A stretch of DNA of 64,000 nt, from the NCBI RefSeq assembly GCF_001640805.2, contig NC_066837.1, positions 21,941,341 to 22,005,340 of the forward strand, in the 5' to 3' direction. This document shows positions 23,050-35,078 of this stretch, one piece after another. Under the pieces are notes generated by a model. The model made no database searches. It was not told the origin of the DNA and saw only the letters and a list, made by a program, of their open reading frames with translations. Source of the DNA: Lates calcarifer. Its lineage: Eukaryota > Chordata > Actinopteri > Centropomidae. Position 1 is the first letter of the stretch; the number at the start of each line of letters is the position of its first letter. The position numbers and the translations under genes are program-made.

Positions 23050-25640
23050 TGACTTTCAGTCTGACTGAGTGACACGCCATCTGTGTTTTTGGACATTGTT
23101 GCAACATCTAAAGTAAGTAGCCAAGCTAATTGTAGCATGTCATGAAAAATTATTGATGAGGGCTGTGTGTGGACAGTGCACTCACTGTCACTCCCAGCTT
23201 GTTAGAAGCTGAAGTACTTGTGAGCTTTTGTCAGCTTTAATGTTTTGCCAGTTATTATACTAGCCTTTGTTAATTGAGGAAGGTGCTTCCACTCCCCACT
23301 CCCAACATATACTAGTGTTTACTGTGTGCCTTCAGTTAGTGACTATGCTATTGCCTGCTTTATGTCCCCAGTTACCAGTGATGCTCTCACCTGTGCTAAC
23401 TTGCAGCAACTCTTGTTGGTAAGGGAGGTGTTTCCGCTCCCTGCTCCCAATACACACTAGTGTTTGTTTGTGCCTTCCGTTAGCAGTGGTGCTCCCGCCT
23501 GTGCTAACTTACTGAGTCTTGCAGCAACCCTTGTTAGTGAAGGTGGTGTTTCTGCTCCCCACTCCCTATATTTACAGCATTTCCTGCTGGCGAAGGTGAT
23601 GGTTTTGGCTCCCTGTTCCCAGCAGGTGGTAGATAGATGGTAGGTATTACTGTTTTTCAGCTTTATGCCTACAGTGTTATTGTTCGGGCCAACTTGGTGG
23701 TTGGTATTTTAATTAGCGACGTTGCTCTCACCCAAACTAATATTATTGACTGCATCCTTGGGGGAATACTCCTCAGATGTTGTCACCATGTTGGCTTCTC
23801 ACTACTGTAGCACCTGTATGGCTCCCCTTGTCAGTCCATCTGCCTCCGGAACAACCTACCCACCCTAAGCATTGGGTGGGGACTGCTGCAGGAGCCCCCT
23901 CCAGGTAGAAGGCAGAATCCGAGAGAAGTAAGCTCTCCTCTCAGGTGGAGCACTTCTCTGCCAATCCAGCTTAACTCTCCGTTCTGGCACTGAGGCAGAG
24001 GATGCAGAGACACCCATCCCGCCCGTGCCTGAGTCATTCCCAGATGAAGATGTATCAGTAGCGGCTTCAGCCACCCTCCTTCATGATGTGGAGGAAGGAG
24101 GGGCCTCCCACACTTCGGAGCTGGGCTCCCATTCTTCAGACCAGTGCTCTCTGGACAAACCAGGGGCCAGCTCTATGACGGCCATTAACCATGGCCTTGG
24201 CATTTGCAGCTGGATGTGTCTCCAGGTCCTGCACCAGTTAGTGCCTTTTTCAGGTGCAGACCAGCCCCTACTGCCTTCACTGTTCTACCCGCAGAGGAGT
24301 ATCTGGGGGAGATGTATACATGTTGGGAGGACACCAGGAGTTGATCCCATCCTAATTTGGATGGTTGATTCCTGGGTGCCATGCAGGATGCAGCAAGGTT
24401 TGGCCTGGGTCGCATGCCAGCTGTTGAGCCTGCAATTACATCCCTCATAGTTCCTCCTGATTTGGCTCTGCGACCAGATGCTAGATCCTAGCCTTGAGCT
24501 GGAGGTAGCTACCCTCCTGGCCAAGGGTGCAATCAAACCAATAGATCCCTTGACACACCCCAGGGGGTTCTACTCAGCTTATTTTCTTGTATGGAAGAAG
24601 ACAGATGGATATTGTCTTGTTCTCAACTTGAGGGGACTCAACAGGTTCCTCAAGGTGTTTCCCCTCCATATGGGAGCAGAGTGGATGTTCTTTGAACTAT
24701 CACTCCGGGGGGAAAGGTCCATGTCTGTAGATCTGAAGGACACCTGCTTTCATATTCCCATTGTACTTCACCTGCAGTTCACAAGCAGGCATGTCAGTGT
24801 TCTTGAGCTACAGGCTATGCACATGGTTGTCCGGCACTTCCTGCCATACTTGAGGGGGAAACATGTACTTGTCCAGTCAGACAACACCTCAACCGCGTAC
24901 CATATGAACCACCAAGGCGGCACCAGATCTGCATGGTTGCTGCAGGTATCCCGGGGGCTGCTGATGTGGGCAGCCACCGCCTGGCCAGCTTGCAGGCAAT
25001 GTATCTACCAGGGAAGAGGAACCAGGTTGCAGACTTTCATCACAAGCCATCACCCAGAGGTGGTGTACACCATCTGGAGCCTGTTTGGAAGGGCAAAGGT
25101 GAACCTCTTTGCCTCAGAGGCATTGATCCACTGCCCATTTGGTTCTTTCTAGCAGAGGAGACCAGTCCTCTGGGGCAGGATGCTTCTTCTTCTTCTTCTT
25201 TACGCCATCCCACCAATCCCTCTGATACTGCCAACACTTCAGGGAGTCTTTCAACAGGGCCACAGGCTCCTGCTGGTGGTCCCCTTTTGGTCAGCAGGGA
25301 CATGGTTTCCCCTGCTGCTCCGGCTCTGCCGCAGCCCACCATGGTATCTCCCCGACAGGAAGGATCTCCTGTCCCAGTTTGGAAGTCGGATTTGGCATCA
25401 GACTTGTCTGACTGGATTGTGGATGTCATCATCCATGCATATAGGGTACCTTCCACCACATGAAGTCAGGTGCCACTCTACCAGGAGCATCTCCAAATCA
25501 TGGGAGGCCCTAAAGGGAGTGCCCCTGGGGGACGGTGAGGAGGGATGAAATAGAATGAAAGTTGAAAATCTAACTATGGTTCTATGAATCATACCAGATG
25601 ACCACCAGAGCATTCAGTCACTCCAGTCATTCAAGATTCT
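23050..25640 (+). mobile_element. Degenerate DIRS1-like retrotransposon
   Basis: The recognisable coding part runs from about 24478 to 25460 and is spread over three frames. In order: reverse transcriptase start (LLAKGAIKPIDPLTHPRGFYS, YFLVWKK, LNLRGLNRFLKVFP), VDLKDTCFHIPI, then a jump over most of the RT to RNase H (ELQAMHMVVRHFLPYLRGKH, QSDNTSTAYHMNHQGGTRS). Next come MYLPGKRNQVADF, HPEVVYTIWSLFGRAKVNLF, and a distal frame with AIPPIPLILPTL, RLLLVVPFW and a run ending in RKDLLSQFGSRIW. The DNTSTAY and GGTRS signatures with LRGKH are those of DIRS1-type elements, which integrate with a tyrosine recombinase. No recombinase frame is visible. A Ser/Pro-rich frame at 24025-24450 may be the gag-like part. 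Outer limits are estimates; the right end near 25560-25640 reads ACTATGGTTCTATGAATCAT, which I associate with DIRS ends. Confidence 0.75.
23267..23560 (+). repeat. Tandem repeat of about 118-146 bases at the left of the DIRS-like region
   Basis: Units begin near 23267, 23413 and 23531, each with TTGTTAGTGAAGG-like starts followed by GTGTTTCYRCTCCCYRCTCCC, then ACTAGTGTTT and GCTCYCRCCTGTGCTAACTT. The second period is 118 bases; the first is longer because of an insertion. It probably belongs to the non-coding 5' part of the retroelement. Confidence 0.65.
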
Positions 25641-25729
25641 GTAGGGACAGATCCTCCAAGAAATTTGGCACCTTAGGAACCTGTTGAGCAGTGAGAGGCC
25701 AACTGTTGTAGAGAATACATATGGATAAT

Positions 25730-26335
25730 CCAATTTCCTCATTAGTTGGAAGAGACCAAACAACAGTTGACTAACCAGAAATGCCTGAAACAAGTGTTCA
25801 TCAAGGGAGAAAGAGACAAAAAGAGAGCTAGAGAGGCTGCAAAATTACAGTGATGCAGAAACCCTCAGCACCACAAAGATTGCCACTGAGAGGAACCACA
25901 TCAAATGGAAGAGAAGCTCAATCAGGACAAGTTTACAGCTAAGCTCCAGGTGGAGAAGGACAACGATAATGTTCTCCACAAAGAACTGAAGGTCAGACAG
26001 GAAGAGTTTGATACTGAGCTCCAAATGAGTATGTGAAAAACAAGGCACACCAAGAAGAATTGGAGAAACCCAGAGCTTCATACCAAGAGGTCATCGAAAG
26101 GTATGAAGTTAATGTCCTCACAGTCAGGCAGCAGGCTGACAGTGTTCAACGTGAGCTTGAAAGCCAAATCAAGTCTCACAAAGACACAGTGTCACAAAAT
26201 GATCTGTTGGTGCAAAACTTGAGGGATGGACAGGACATCCTCCTTCAACAGATGGTGCAGGAGATCAAACTTGTGCAGAAAGTCTCATGTCAGAGACAAC
26301 GAGGGCAACCAGGACTTGAGAGAGAGTGAGAGCTT
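25730..26335 (+). pseudogene. Intronless coiled-coil relic, parent gene unknown
   Basis: A conceptual translation with at least two stops and frame changes gives about 190 residues of charged, heptad-like sequence: EETKQQLTNQKCLKQVF, QVEKDNDNVLHKELKVRQEE, HQEELEKPRASYQEVIERYE, SVQRELESQIKSHKDTVSQN, LRDGQDILLQQMVQEIKLVQ. There are no introns where such a gene would normally have them. It could be a decayed retrocopy or a fragment carried in by an element. I cannot name the parent. Confidence 0.5.
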
Positions 26336-26459
26336 GTCATTTTTGGGGCTTGAGGAAACCAAAGAGGTGGAAGAAGTCAGTGGTGCCTGCACCCATCAGC
26401 TGCACCTGAGCTGACTTTCCCTCCCTCACCCTCCATAAAAAAATGGACCATTTTCAAAG

Positions 26460-26640
26460 CAGACATGAAAATTCCTGCCGGCCGAAGCAGACAGCCGTCC
26501 ACCATGAGCCAGGTTCTGCTCAAGGTTTCTTCCTTCCAAGGGAGTTTTTCCTTGCCGCCGTCGCCAAGTGCTTGCTCATGGGGGAACTGTTGGGTCACTT
26601 GAACACAAGGTCTATTCATGTCACGCCAGGAAAGCATCGG
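26460..26640. repeat. Common fish interspersed repeat
   Basis: The segment reads TGAGCCAGGTTCTGCTCAAG, then GTTTCTTCCTTCCAAGGGAG, then TTTTTCCTTGCCGCCGTCGC and CAAGTGCTTGCTCATGGGGG. I recognise this run of phrases from many fish genomes as a high-copy repeat. It abuts the coiled-coil relic, so the whole 23-26.65 kb stretch is accessory DNA. Confidence 0.6.
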
Positions 26641-27239
26641 GGGTGAGTGGAGGGATTTAAAATGTCATTCAAAAAACAAATAAAAACCTTAAAAAATCAT
26701 TTCCTGCATCTATCGATGTATTTAGTAGTCGTTTGTAATGGTACAGTCAAGTGTTCAAGAACCTTGTCTGTTGAGGAGTGCCTGTAGAACCTGTTGAAAA
26801 TAGTAACTGAAATGTTATTAAAATAAAGACTATAATGCAAAAAACTTACAACAGTAAACTTTTAACAAAAAACAGATAGCAAAATACTTAAGCTTCTGCT
26901 TCATGAAATCAGATTCACTTTGATTAATCTCCATTATTTGTTTACGTTCTGTCCAAAACCATGGTTACATTCTGAGTAACACCTTGACAAATGACCAACC
27001 AGGAACCATATATAAGCAGCACTTTTCTCATGATTCCTGACCAATATTCCTCTTTCACAATTTCATGTGTTTAATGCTTCTATTAAAATATGTATTTCAT
27101 CTGATATCAATGCAAGAAACCATGGGGATGGATTTGCGGTGGGGGGCCTGTGCCCCAGTAGAGCTTTATGCCAAGCAACGCCCCTGAGTCTGTCTCATTC
27201 ACTCTTTCACATTCACATCAGCGCATGATAGTAGGTTAA

Positions 27240-27706
27240 CAGTACTGCTGACTCTGCAAACGACGCGCCCCCGTCCCCGCCTCTCTTTTTTACGCTCCCC
27301 GTTGTGATAACTGTGTGTGCTGCCTGCTGCTGTGTGCGTGTATGTGCGTGTGTGTGTGCGTGCGTGTGTGTGGATGGGGCTGCCTGAGTGAGAGAGGGAG
27401 AGAGTGAGCCGTGTGCTGTGGTTTATCCTAGTCCTATGCGGATTTCATCACTGACTGGCTGCCCGAGCGGCTCGCATCATCCAGGGTAGGCCGAGATTTA
27501 GACGCTGGCATCCCCATTCAAGGATTTCTAAGAGACTCACAGATCGGCTCTTGTCTCACGTTTGCCGGATATAGGTGCGGGGTGGATAATTGTGGTTGCC
27601 CTGCATAGCCGATCCCAGCGGAGGGGATATAATCGACACTGAGGACTTGGCGAGGAGGAAAACAGAGAGGCTCAGTGGACAAGGCGAGAGATGAGCAATG
27701 GGCAAG
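27240..27706 (+). promoter_or_regulatory. epn3: epn3 promoter region and 5' non-coding exon
   Basis: A CpG-bearing, GC-rich stretch (ACGACGCGCCCCCGTCCCCG near 27260) leads into a likely first exon ending at 27706 with GGGCAAG and the donor GTAAAC. Splicing to 31830 puts the epn3 start codon in the next exon. The transcription start is not defined. The exon contains an upstream ATG (27691) opening a short frame. Confidence 0.55.
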
Positions 27707-29064
27707 GTAAACAGCGTGTTGTTGAAATGGAATGTAGCTCCTGTCCTTTTTGGCCAGTATCTGTCTATTTCCACATGTAAGCTACAGTGTGTTTAGATAT
27801 ACTGTCGACCTACATGTAACAAACAACTCCAGCGGTAGTTGGCCTCGCGCAGGAATCTGCTACACATGGCAACCCGCACAGGGAATCCACCGCAAGAGGG
27901 GGCGTGTGTGTATGTGAATGTGAGGGGGGGGGGGGTGTAAGCATTATGCAGACCCACCGCGGGCGCCCTCTCTTCTCTCTTTCGCCACCTGAAAAAATAA
28001 AATACACCTGCTTCCACAGCACGCATGCGCGCGCAAATGTGCACGACGGGGTGACGCACGTTCTCTGTGTTTGGAGCAATTTGACGCATCAGACCGGACC
28101 ACGTAAGGAAAAATGTGTAGTATTTTAAAATGTAGCTTAAGGGGAATTTATATTCTGCTATTATGTGAATTTTCAAACACACAGCTGTCTCCTCGAGAGA
28201 TCATAGCGTCACGACTTTCATCAGGTGACTCCCTCGGAGTTGGTACATCTTGATTTAGTGACTCGACTGCTGGCTCAGAGTGAATTTGTTTGAATTATTA
28301 CCAGATGAGTCATCTGAATGTAAAGTTTGTAGCTGTGAATCAGAAGATGTGCTCATATCCCAGTAAAACCACCATGGGTGCTGTCATTGTGGCTGAGGGG
28401 TTGTTGCATTATTCACTGAGCACCTCCACAGTTTGTCCCTAGATGACTTCATCATCATAGTCTGACTCTGTGCTGCTCTGAGACTTTATTAAATACACAC
28501 ATTATGAGCTGTGCAATGTTTCAGTAATATCTTGTTAATTATACGTGATTTTACCCTTGTTGCAGTGTCTCAGACAGTTTTCATTGGATTAAAATGAATG
28601 TTAGTATTGTTTCTATCCGATGGGATGAGGCCTTCCCTGGTTATATTCCTAATAGGACAGTTGGTGGAGGATGATAGCATGTACAACAGATCCTACAAGT
28701 CAAATGGTGACTGGTGGGGCTGGCACATGCTTGGTCCAGTCCTCACAATAATACAGAGATGGGGAAATTCATTTGTTACAAAGATAGAGGTCATTTGCTT
28801 TTGGGATTTTGTAGCCACACATCAGTAACCACTTAAATTCCTTTCTCTGACACACACTCTTTCAGTTGATGCCATTACCCAGGATTCCTGCGGCCTCCTT
28901 GTCTTCTCAGGGTTGAGACTTGTCATACACATCTATTACTCCCACAGTGTGAATTATCTGTTGTGGTGTCAGGATCAGATTTAGGAATACAAAGAGTAAT
29001 AGTTTCAAACACCTAATATAAGGTAGAATGCACCAGCCTTTAATAGCCTTTGTGCATGTGGGCA

Positions 29065-29066
<2 letters not shown>

Positions 29067-29114
<48 letters not shown>
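29067..29114. repeat. (GT)n microsatellite in epn3 intron 1
   Basis: About 24 GT units. Confidence 0.95.
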
Positions 29115-29116
<2 letters not shown>

Positions 29117-30866
29117 GTGTGTCCATGTCCGAGCTGAAGATGATTGTGCAGAAAGGTGATACTGGTTGAAGTTGCTGAGCTTCACTTTCTTCTTCTTTAT
29201 GCCCTTCATTCCCTCTCTCTCTCTGTCCCTCTCTGTCTGTCTTGCATATGCACTAACGCTCTGAGGCTCATCCTCTCTGAATTTTCTGTCTGTGTATCCC
29301 CGCTGTGTGCATCTCAGGTCCTCTGTGCTTTTGCTGATGTTTGCTTTTCAGCAGGACGGGGCATCCTGTGACTCGTTTCACTGTGGCATCCTCTGTTAAC
29401 TGTAGTGGAGCATCAACAAACGGTGACATTAAAATGAAAACTGTTAATAATGTGGTTACAATCACAGCCAAACAACCAGATAGGTCAGGGGGGCCATGAG
29501 CCAGAGCCCTTGAATGGAGTAACTGTTATTAACATTTCTCATTAGAGAATCAGAGGTCTCAGTCAAACATAAGACTGTCCTGATCCCTAGTGAGTCCACT
29601 ATTTGTTTTTAGAAAAATGTTGTAAATTTTTTTCCTTCACAATGTAGCTGTACAGTGTAAACAAACAGGTTATAATAAGTTATTAAATTAGTTAAGTTAT
29701 TTAAATAGGTGGTTTTCGAGTGAATTTGCTCTTCATCTCCAGCATGAACAAAATATGAATTTCAGGTGCAGCAGCACTAAATTCTGGTTCTGGTTGCTGA
29801 AAAAGATTTAGCAAATAATGTGAGCAGAAGAAAGGCCTTTAATGGTGTCTGTGCCCAGACAAAATATTACAGTAATGCATGACCATTACTTCAAAGCGGG
29901 ATTTAGTCTACATTCTCTTCATTCTTGTGAGTTATTAGTGACTATTATTAGTGCATCATCTTGTAGAAATGTGCCCCATTCTTTAAGAAATATTAATTGA
30001 TATAACAAAACTGCAACAAAATTGTTATCCAAACAAGTTTCATCACTGTGTTCAGGCCACAAAGAGATTTTTTTATACTTAGTGCATTATAACCCAAGGA
30101 ATGGTGGATTTTTCAATACACGAGAGTTTAAAAACCTGATAATGATATTGTTGCCAGTAGTTGTTTTTTTGTTTTTTTTGCATAACCTCAGTATAAACAC
30201 AATACTTGAATTCTTGTATACTGCACATTGATATACTTTTAACAATCTAATACTGTCTGATATTTAGATCTTTATATAGATAAATACATAAAATTATTCA
30301 CTTTTACAGACTTAATAATGGTTTAGTTTAGAATAAAAAAACACTGAAGTAAATGAACATTTGTATTTGTATGCACACAGTTATCCCTAATCGAAAGAAC
30401 TGTATTTTTCACAACATGTTGGGGCAGGTAAAACCAGACTGAATTAGGTTTTCTTCCTTTTTTTGGCTCAGAAAATGATCAGAAACACAGAAACAAGAGA
30501 CTTAAGTATGTGAAGTTCACAGACCAAACTCTCCTTGGTGTTTTTGTGTTAGCTGTAGATGATGCACTGAAGCATACAGGATAAAAATGTTAGGAAATGG
30601 AACACATCAGCTTTACTTCGTCATTCAAAATTCACCTCCCATCAAATATAGACAAGCTCACGATCAGATCAATGGCTGATTTAGAGAAGGTTTAGTTTAG
30701 TGAGGTCTAGTTCTAGTTCAGCTTTGGTTTAGTGGGTTAATTACGCTCTGTGTCTGTGAGGCCTTAGAGTCGGAGGCAGAGGGAGAACTATCACAGAAAC
30801 CCTTAATGATCAATTCCCTAGTGTCCTCTCTGAAATATGAATTTGGAAGAGAAAAATGGGTTACCA

Positions 30867-30892
30867 GTGTGTGTGTGTGTGTGTGCAGACAG

Positions 30893-30944
<52 letters not shown>
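30867..30944. repeat. Interrupted (GT)n microsatellite in epn3 intron 1
   Basis: Two GT arrays, about 9 and 25 units, are split by a short spacer around 30886-30893. Confidence 0.95.
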
Positions 30945-30945
<1 letters not shown>

Positions 30946-31139
30946 GGCCTGAATAAAATAAGCCACCAAGAAGCTTCATCAGACACCTGAGTGCCAGAGC
31001 TTTTGTATGACCTACTTCCTTCTCAGGGGGAAACAGTTGCGAGGAACCCATTCACTCACTATCATCAGTCATTGTTTATATAGCTTAGTATATTCATTGA
31101 TGTAAAAAGCAAAGAAATAAAGACAAAGAATAAGTGGAA

Positions 31140-31345
31140 TGGTACTCAGAAGAGTGCATACCTCCACCAAGGCCAAACAATCCTACACACGTCTGTCAAG
31201 CTCTTATAATAGAAAAATAACAGGAACAAGGAAGTACCAGATCTGGATTATTATCTGGATCAGCACCAAATCCTACAAACATCAAGTCATCAAGATTCAT
31301 AATGTCCTGAGAAATACACCAACATGTAGAAAAAATCTTTATCTT
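31140..31345. repeat. Possible fish interspersed repeat in epn3 intron 1
   Basis: CATACCTCCACCAAGGCCAA and TTATCTGGATCAGCACCAAA are phrases I associate with a repeat seen in many fish genomes. The family is not known to me. Confidence 0.4.
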
Positions 31346-31970
31346 ACAATGTTAAGGAAAGTGATTTAAAAATTTGTGGACCTGCCCCTTGAACCAGAGC
31401 CGCAATAATATCGAATGAGTTCTCCCCTGGCCCATGTCCCATCCCTCCTCCTGCTGGCAAACAAACAAAGACAAACACATTCCCGAGCCTGCTAGAGAAT
31501 CATGATGTTTTTAAAGTTTTGTTCAGCATCAAGGTAATCGAGTGATATGGCTACGCTAATAACATGGACAGCAAATAGCTAGCATACTTTTAATGTCACC
31601 AGTTTGTTAAAATGTTTTCATATATATAGGCAAAAAAACTTGGTGCAAGATGAAGCCCACTGAATCTCTGTATGCTCTCCAAATCCATTGCAATTGTCTT
31701 AGTTTTGACTGAGGGGGGCCACGGCCTTTGAAACTCTTTGGTCAAGTCAAGGATTTCAGGCTAAACAGACACAAAGTGAGTAATTGATTTTATTTTTACT
31801 CATATATTGCCTTCATTTCTTTCATACAGGGGCGTCCTGTGACTCCTGACAGAGAAGAGGAGCCTTCATTGCCATAGCTACCTCTCCTCTCCCCTTTCAC
31901 CCCCTTTCTTCACCTGTTGAGTGTCTGTTTTTCACTTTCTATCCCTCCACATCCTACATCACCTGTCACC

Positions 31971-34900
31971 ATGACAACCTCAGCCCTGCGCCGGCAGGTG
32001 AAGAATATTGTGCACAACTATTCAGAAGCAGAGATCAAGGTATTTTAAATGAACTGTGTTCTCTTCTTCTGCCATTGATGTGCAACTGTTTGTATGTGTT
32101 GCTGTTGAGTCATGTCACATCAAAACACATCAGAGCAAAACTCTACACTTTGATACTTGTAATTTTTCTTTTTTTATGGTACTGTTGCTGTGGATGACAA
32201 AGAACATTAATATGCATAAAATGTAAATATGAGAAGAAATGGACATCGTGGTTCCTCTGCCGGCAATGTGTAGGTTCGCGAGGCCACTTCAAACGACCCA
32301 TGGGGCCCGTCCTCGTCTCTAATGTCCGAGATTGCTGACTTGACCTTCAACGTGGTGGCGTTTGCTGAGGTCATGGGCATGGTTTGGAAACGCCTCAATG
32401 ACAGTGGCAAGAACTGGAGACACGTTTACAAGGTGACCAAAGGAAAGAAAGTGTCCGTTCAGTATAATCTATAAATGGCTTTAACTTTTAATCATAAATC
32501 CTCTTTGACTGTGTATTTCTCTGTCGTCCTTACTTTAGATTTATCTCACCACCTCTTCCCTCAGTAACTCCATTTAAAAAAAAACATTCCTGGTGTTTTT
32601 TTTCTTCCTTTTGCTTGTTACAAAGCTGTACTTACAGTTGCAGTGTGTAGCATAGAGATGTAACAAAATGCTGATGTTGGACTATCAGTGTGGTAATCAG
32701 CATTTGCTTCCAGGCCCTGACTCTGTTGGATTACCTGCTGAAGACAGGATCAGAGAGAGTGGCCCAGCAGTGCCGTGAGAATGCCTTCACTATTCAGGTA
32801 CTGGACTGTAACTAGAGGAGAACCTCAGCAGTCTGAACACCTCAGGAATAGAGCTGGTTTATTGTTTATTGTTCATTTGGTATTGTCATTAGTTGTTACC
32901 TTGGTAACCACTACTCTTCTCAGGGTCTGTATAAAAAAACAGTATTATACACATTGAAAGAAATCACCATGGAATCCAGCACAATAAAGTATTAAACAAT
33001 GAGCAGAGAAATCAACCAGAGAAAATATGTTCAGTTCAGAAAGTCAAATAACAATTTTAATACCCTCTTTTCTCTTTCTGGAGATAAAACCACATAGTCA
33101 AGATATAATTATTATTTGGGTGAGTAAAAATTGTAAAAATACAGGAATTAAAATAAAAAAAATATTTAACAAACTATAATTTACATTTATATTTACAAAC
33201 TTTCTTCCCCAAACAGCCTAAAATATTGTTATATTTCCAGATTACTGAGGTTTTCCTGCATCTTAACCACAACTTGAACTGTACATTGTTTCAAAAGTTC
33301 ATGTTGACAAGTATGAAAATTAGCTTTGTCTACGTGTGGTACAGACGCTGCGTGACTTCCAGTACGTGGACCGCGACGGCAGAGACCAGGGGGCCAACGT
33401 GAGGGAAAAAGCGCGCCAGCTGGTGTGCCTCCTCCGGGACGAGGAGCGACTCCGCCAGGAGAGGAGTCAAGCTCTGAAGACCAAGGAGCGAATGGCCGGG
33501 GGAGGCAGCGGAGGAGGAGGCGGCGGCGTCTATGGAGGCATACCACCATCTTACCACCCGGGCAGGCGGACGAGCCAGCCCAGTATGGCTGTGCTGTACG
33601 GGGAGGAGTTCAGCCGCTCCAGAGGCTCTCCGTCCTCCTTTAACTGTGAGCACTGTGGGTATTTAAAGTCAGAACTTACCTGGAGCACTGAACTGCTTCT
33701 TTTATGTGTTGGCAACTTGTGAATAAATGAATGAAGGGTTAAAAATACTCGCTTGTGCTCAGGCTTGTCGCCACATCCCTAATGAAATGCATTTTGTGCT
33801 GTAGCCCAGCACTCTGGACAAGCTGCCAGATTATCAATACTGCAGCGCAGGCCTGAAAATATTTAAATCAGGCACACACTTCCTGTGCTCTGCATCAATC
33901 TGACCATTTCTCCTCACACTCTCTCACTCTTTACCTCCCTCAAACTCTCCCCCACTCCCTCCGCAGCCTCGTCCTCATCTCCTCGTGCTGCCTCAGACCT
34001 GGAGCAGGCTCGACCTCAGACCAGCGGAGAGGAGGAGCTGCAGCTCCAGCTGGCCTTAGCCATGAGCAGGGAGGAGAGTCAGAAGGTAAAACAGAACACA
34101 CACACACACACACACACCCAGGCACACATGTTTAGATAATGTGTAATTGCCAGCATACCCTCCCCTCTCCTCCACTCCACACATACACACTCACGTCCTC
34201 ATGTCTCATTGCCTCTTGATGATTCCAGTAATGAAAATTTTGTGACAAACATTCTGAAAATTCGCCCACCTTCATCTAGCTAGCCCTTCCTTCCCCTGTT
34301 ACCATAGAGATGGATGAAGACGCACAACTACAGATTGCTTTAAGCCTTAGCCAAAAGGAGCATGAGCAGGTACACACACACACACAGACACACCTCACTC
34401 CTTACAGCCCATGGTCAACGTTTTGTAACCCTCTAGCTGCGTGTCTTACTGTGTATTTGATGACATGGCTCTCATGTTTTAACTTAAATGTTTCTCTATG
34501 ATTAACTAAGGACTTCTTCCCTAACTTTCTCCTTCCTTGCATCCTTCATCAGCCACTTTTCTCCTTTCCAGGACCTCTGCTGTATATCCCACCAGCTCTC
34601 AAACTGTACAGATTTTGTTCTCTTCATCCCTCCTCTTTTGGTAGTGCTCCAGTTTTTAATATCTCTTCTATATTTATGTTTAAACTTCTACATGTAATTT
34701 TGGAGGATTTTCACTTCTCTCCCCCTGCTCTGCTCTAATCCAGCCTCTGCGCTTTGTCAACTAAATATTTCAACAGCACAAAAAAGTACTGGTGCTGCCT
34801 TTGTTTTGCTGGACTAAGCCAAAGAGTGTTTCACTAACGACAGTGTGTGTTTGTGTGTTGTGTGCCTGTGTGCGTCCAAGCTCATTGCCGTGGCGATAAT

Positions 34901-35029
34901 GTTGATGATGTCACGATGCCGCCCCTGCAGGAGCAGCGCTGTCGCCAAGGAGACGAGTCTCTGTTACAGAAGGCCCTGGATGAGAGCCGGAGAGAGAGCC
35001 AGTCAGGGACACAGGAGGTGAGTTTAAAA

Positions 35030-35078
<49 letters not shown>

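Noticed and set aside
23413..23560. Regular repeats with spacers, CRISPR-like at first glance
   Set aside because: Units are over 100 bases and contiguous, with no short constant repeat and unique spacers, and the genome is vertebrate.
24933..25548. Two overlapping frames as separate genes
   Set aside because: They are frameshifted continuations of the DIRS1-like pol region, not host genes.
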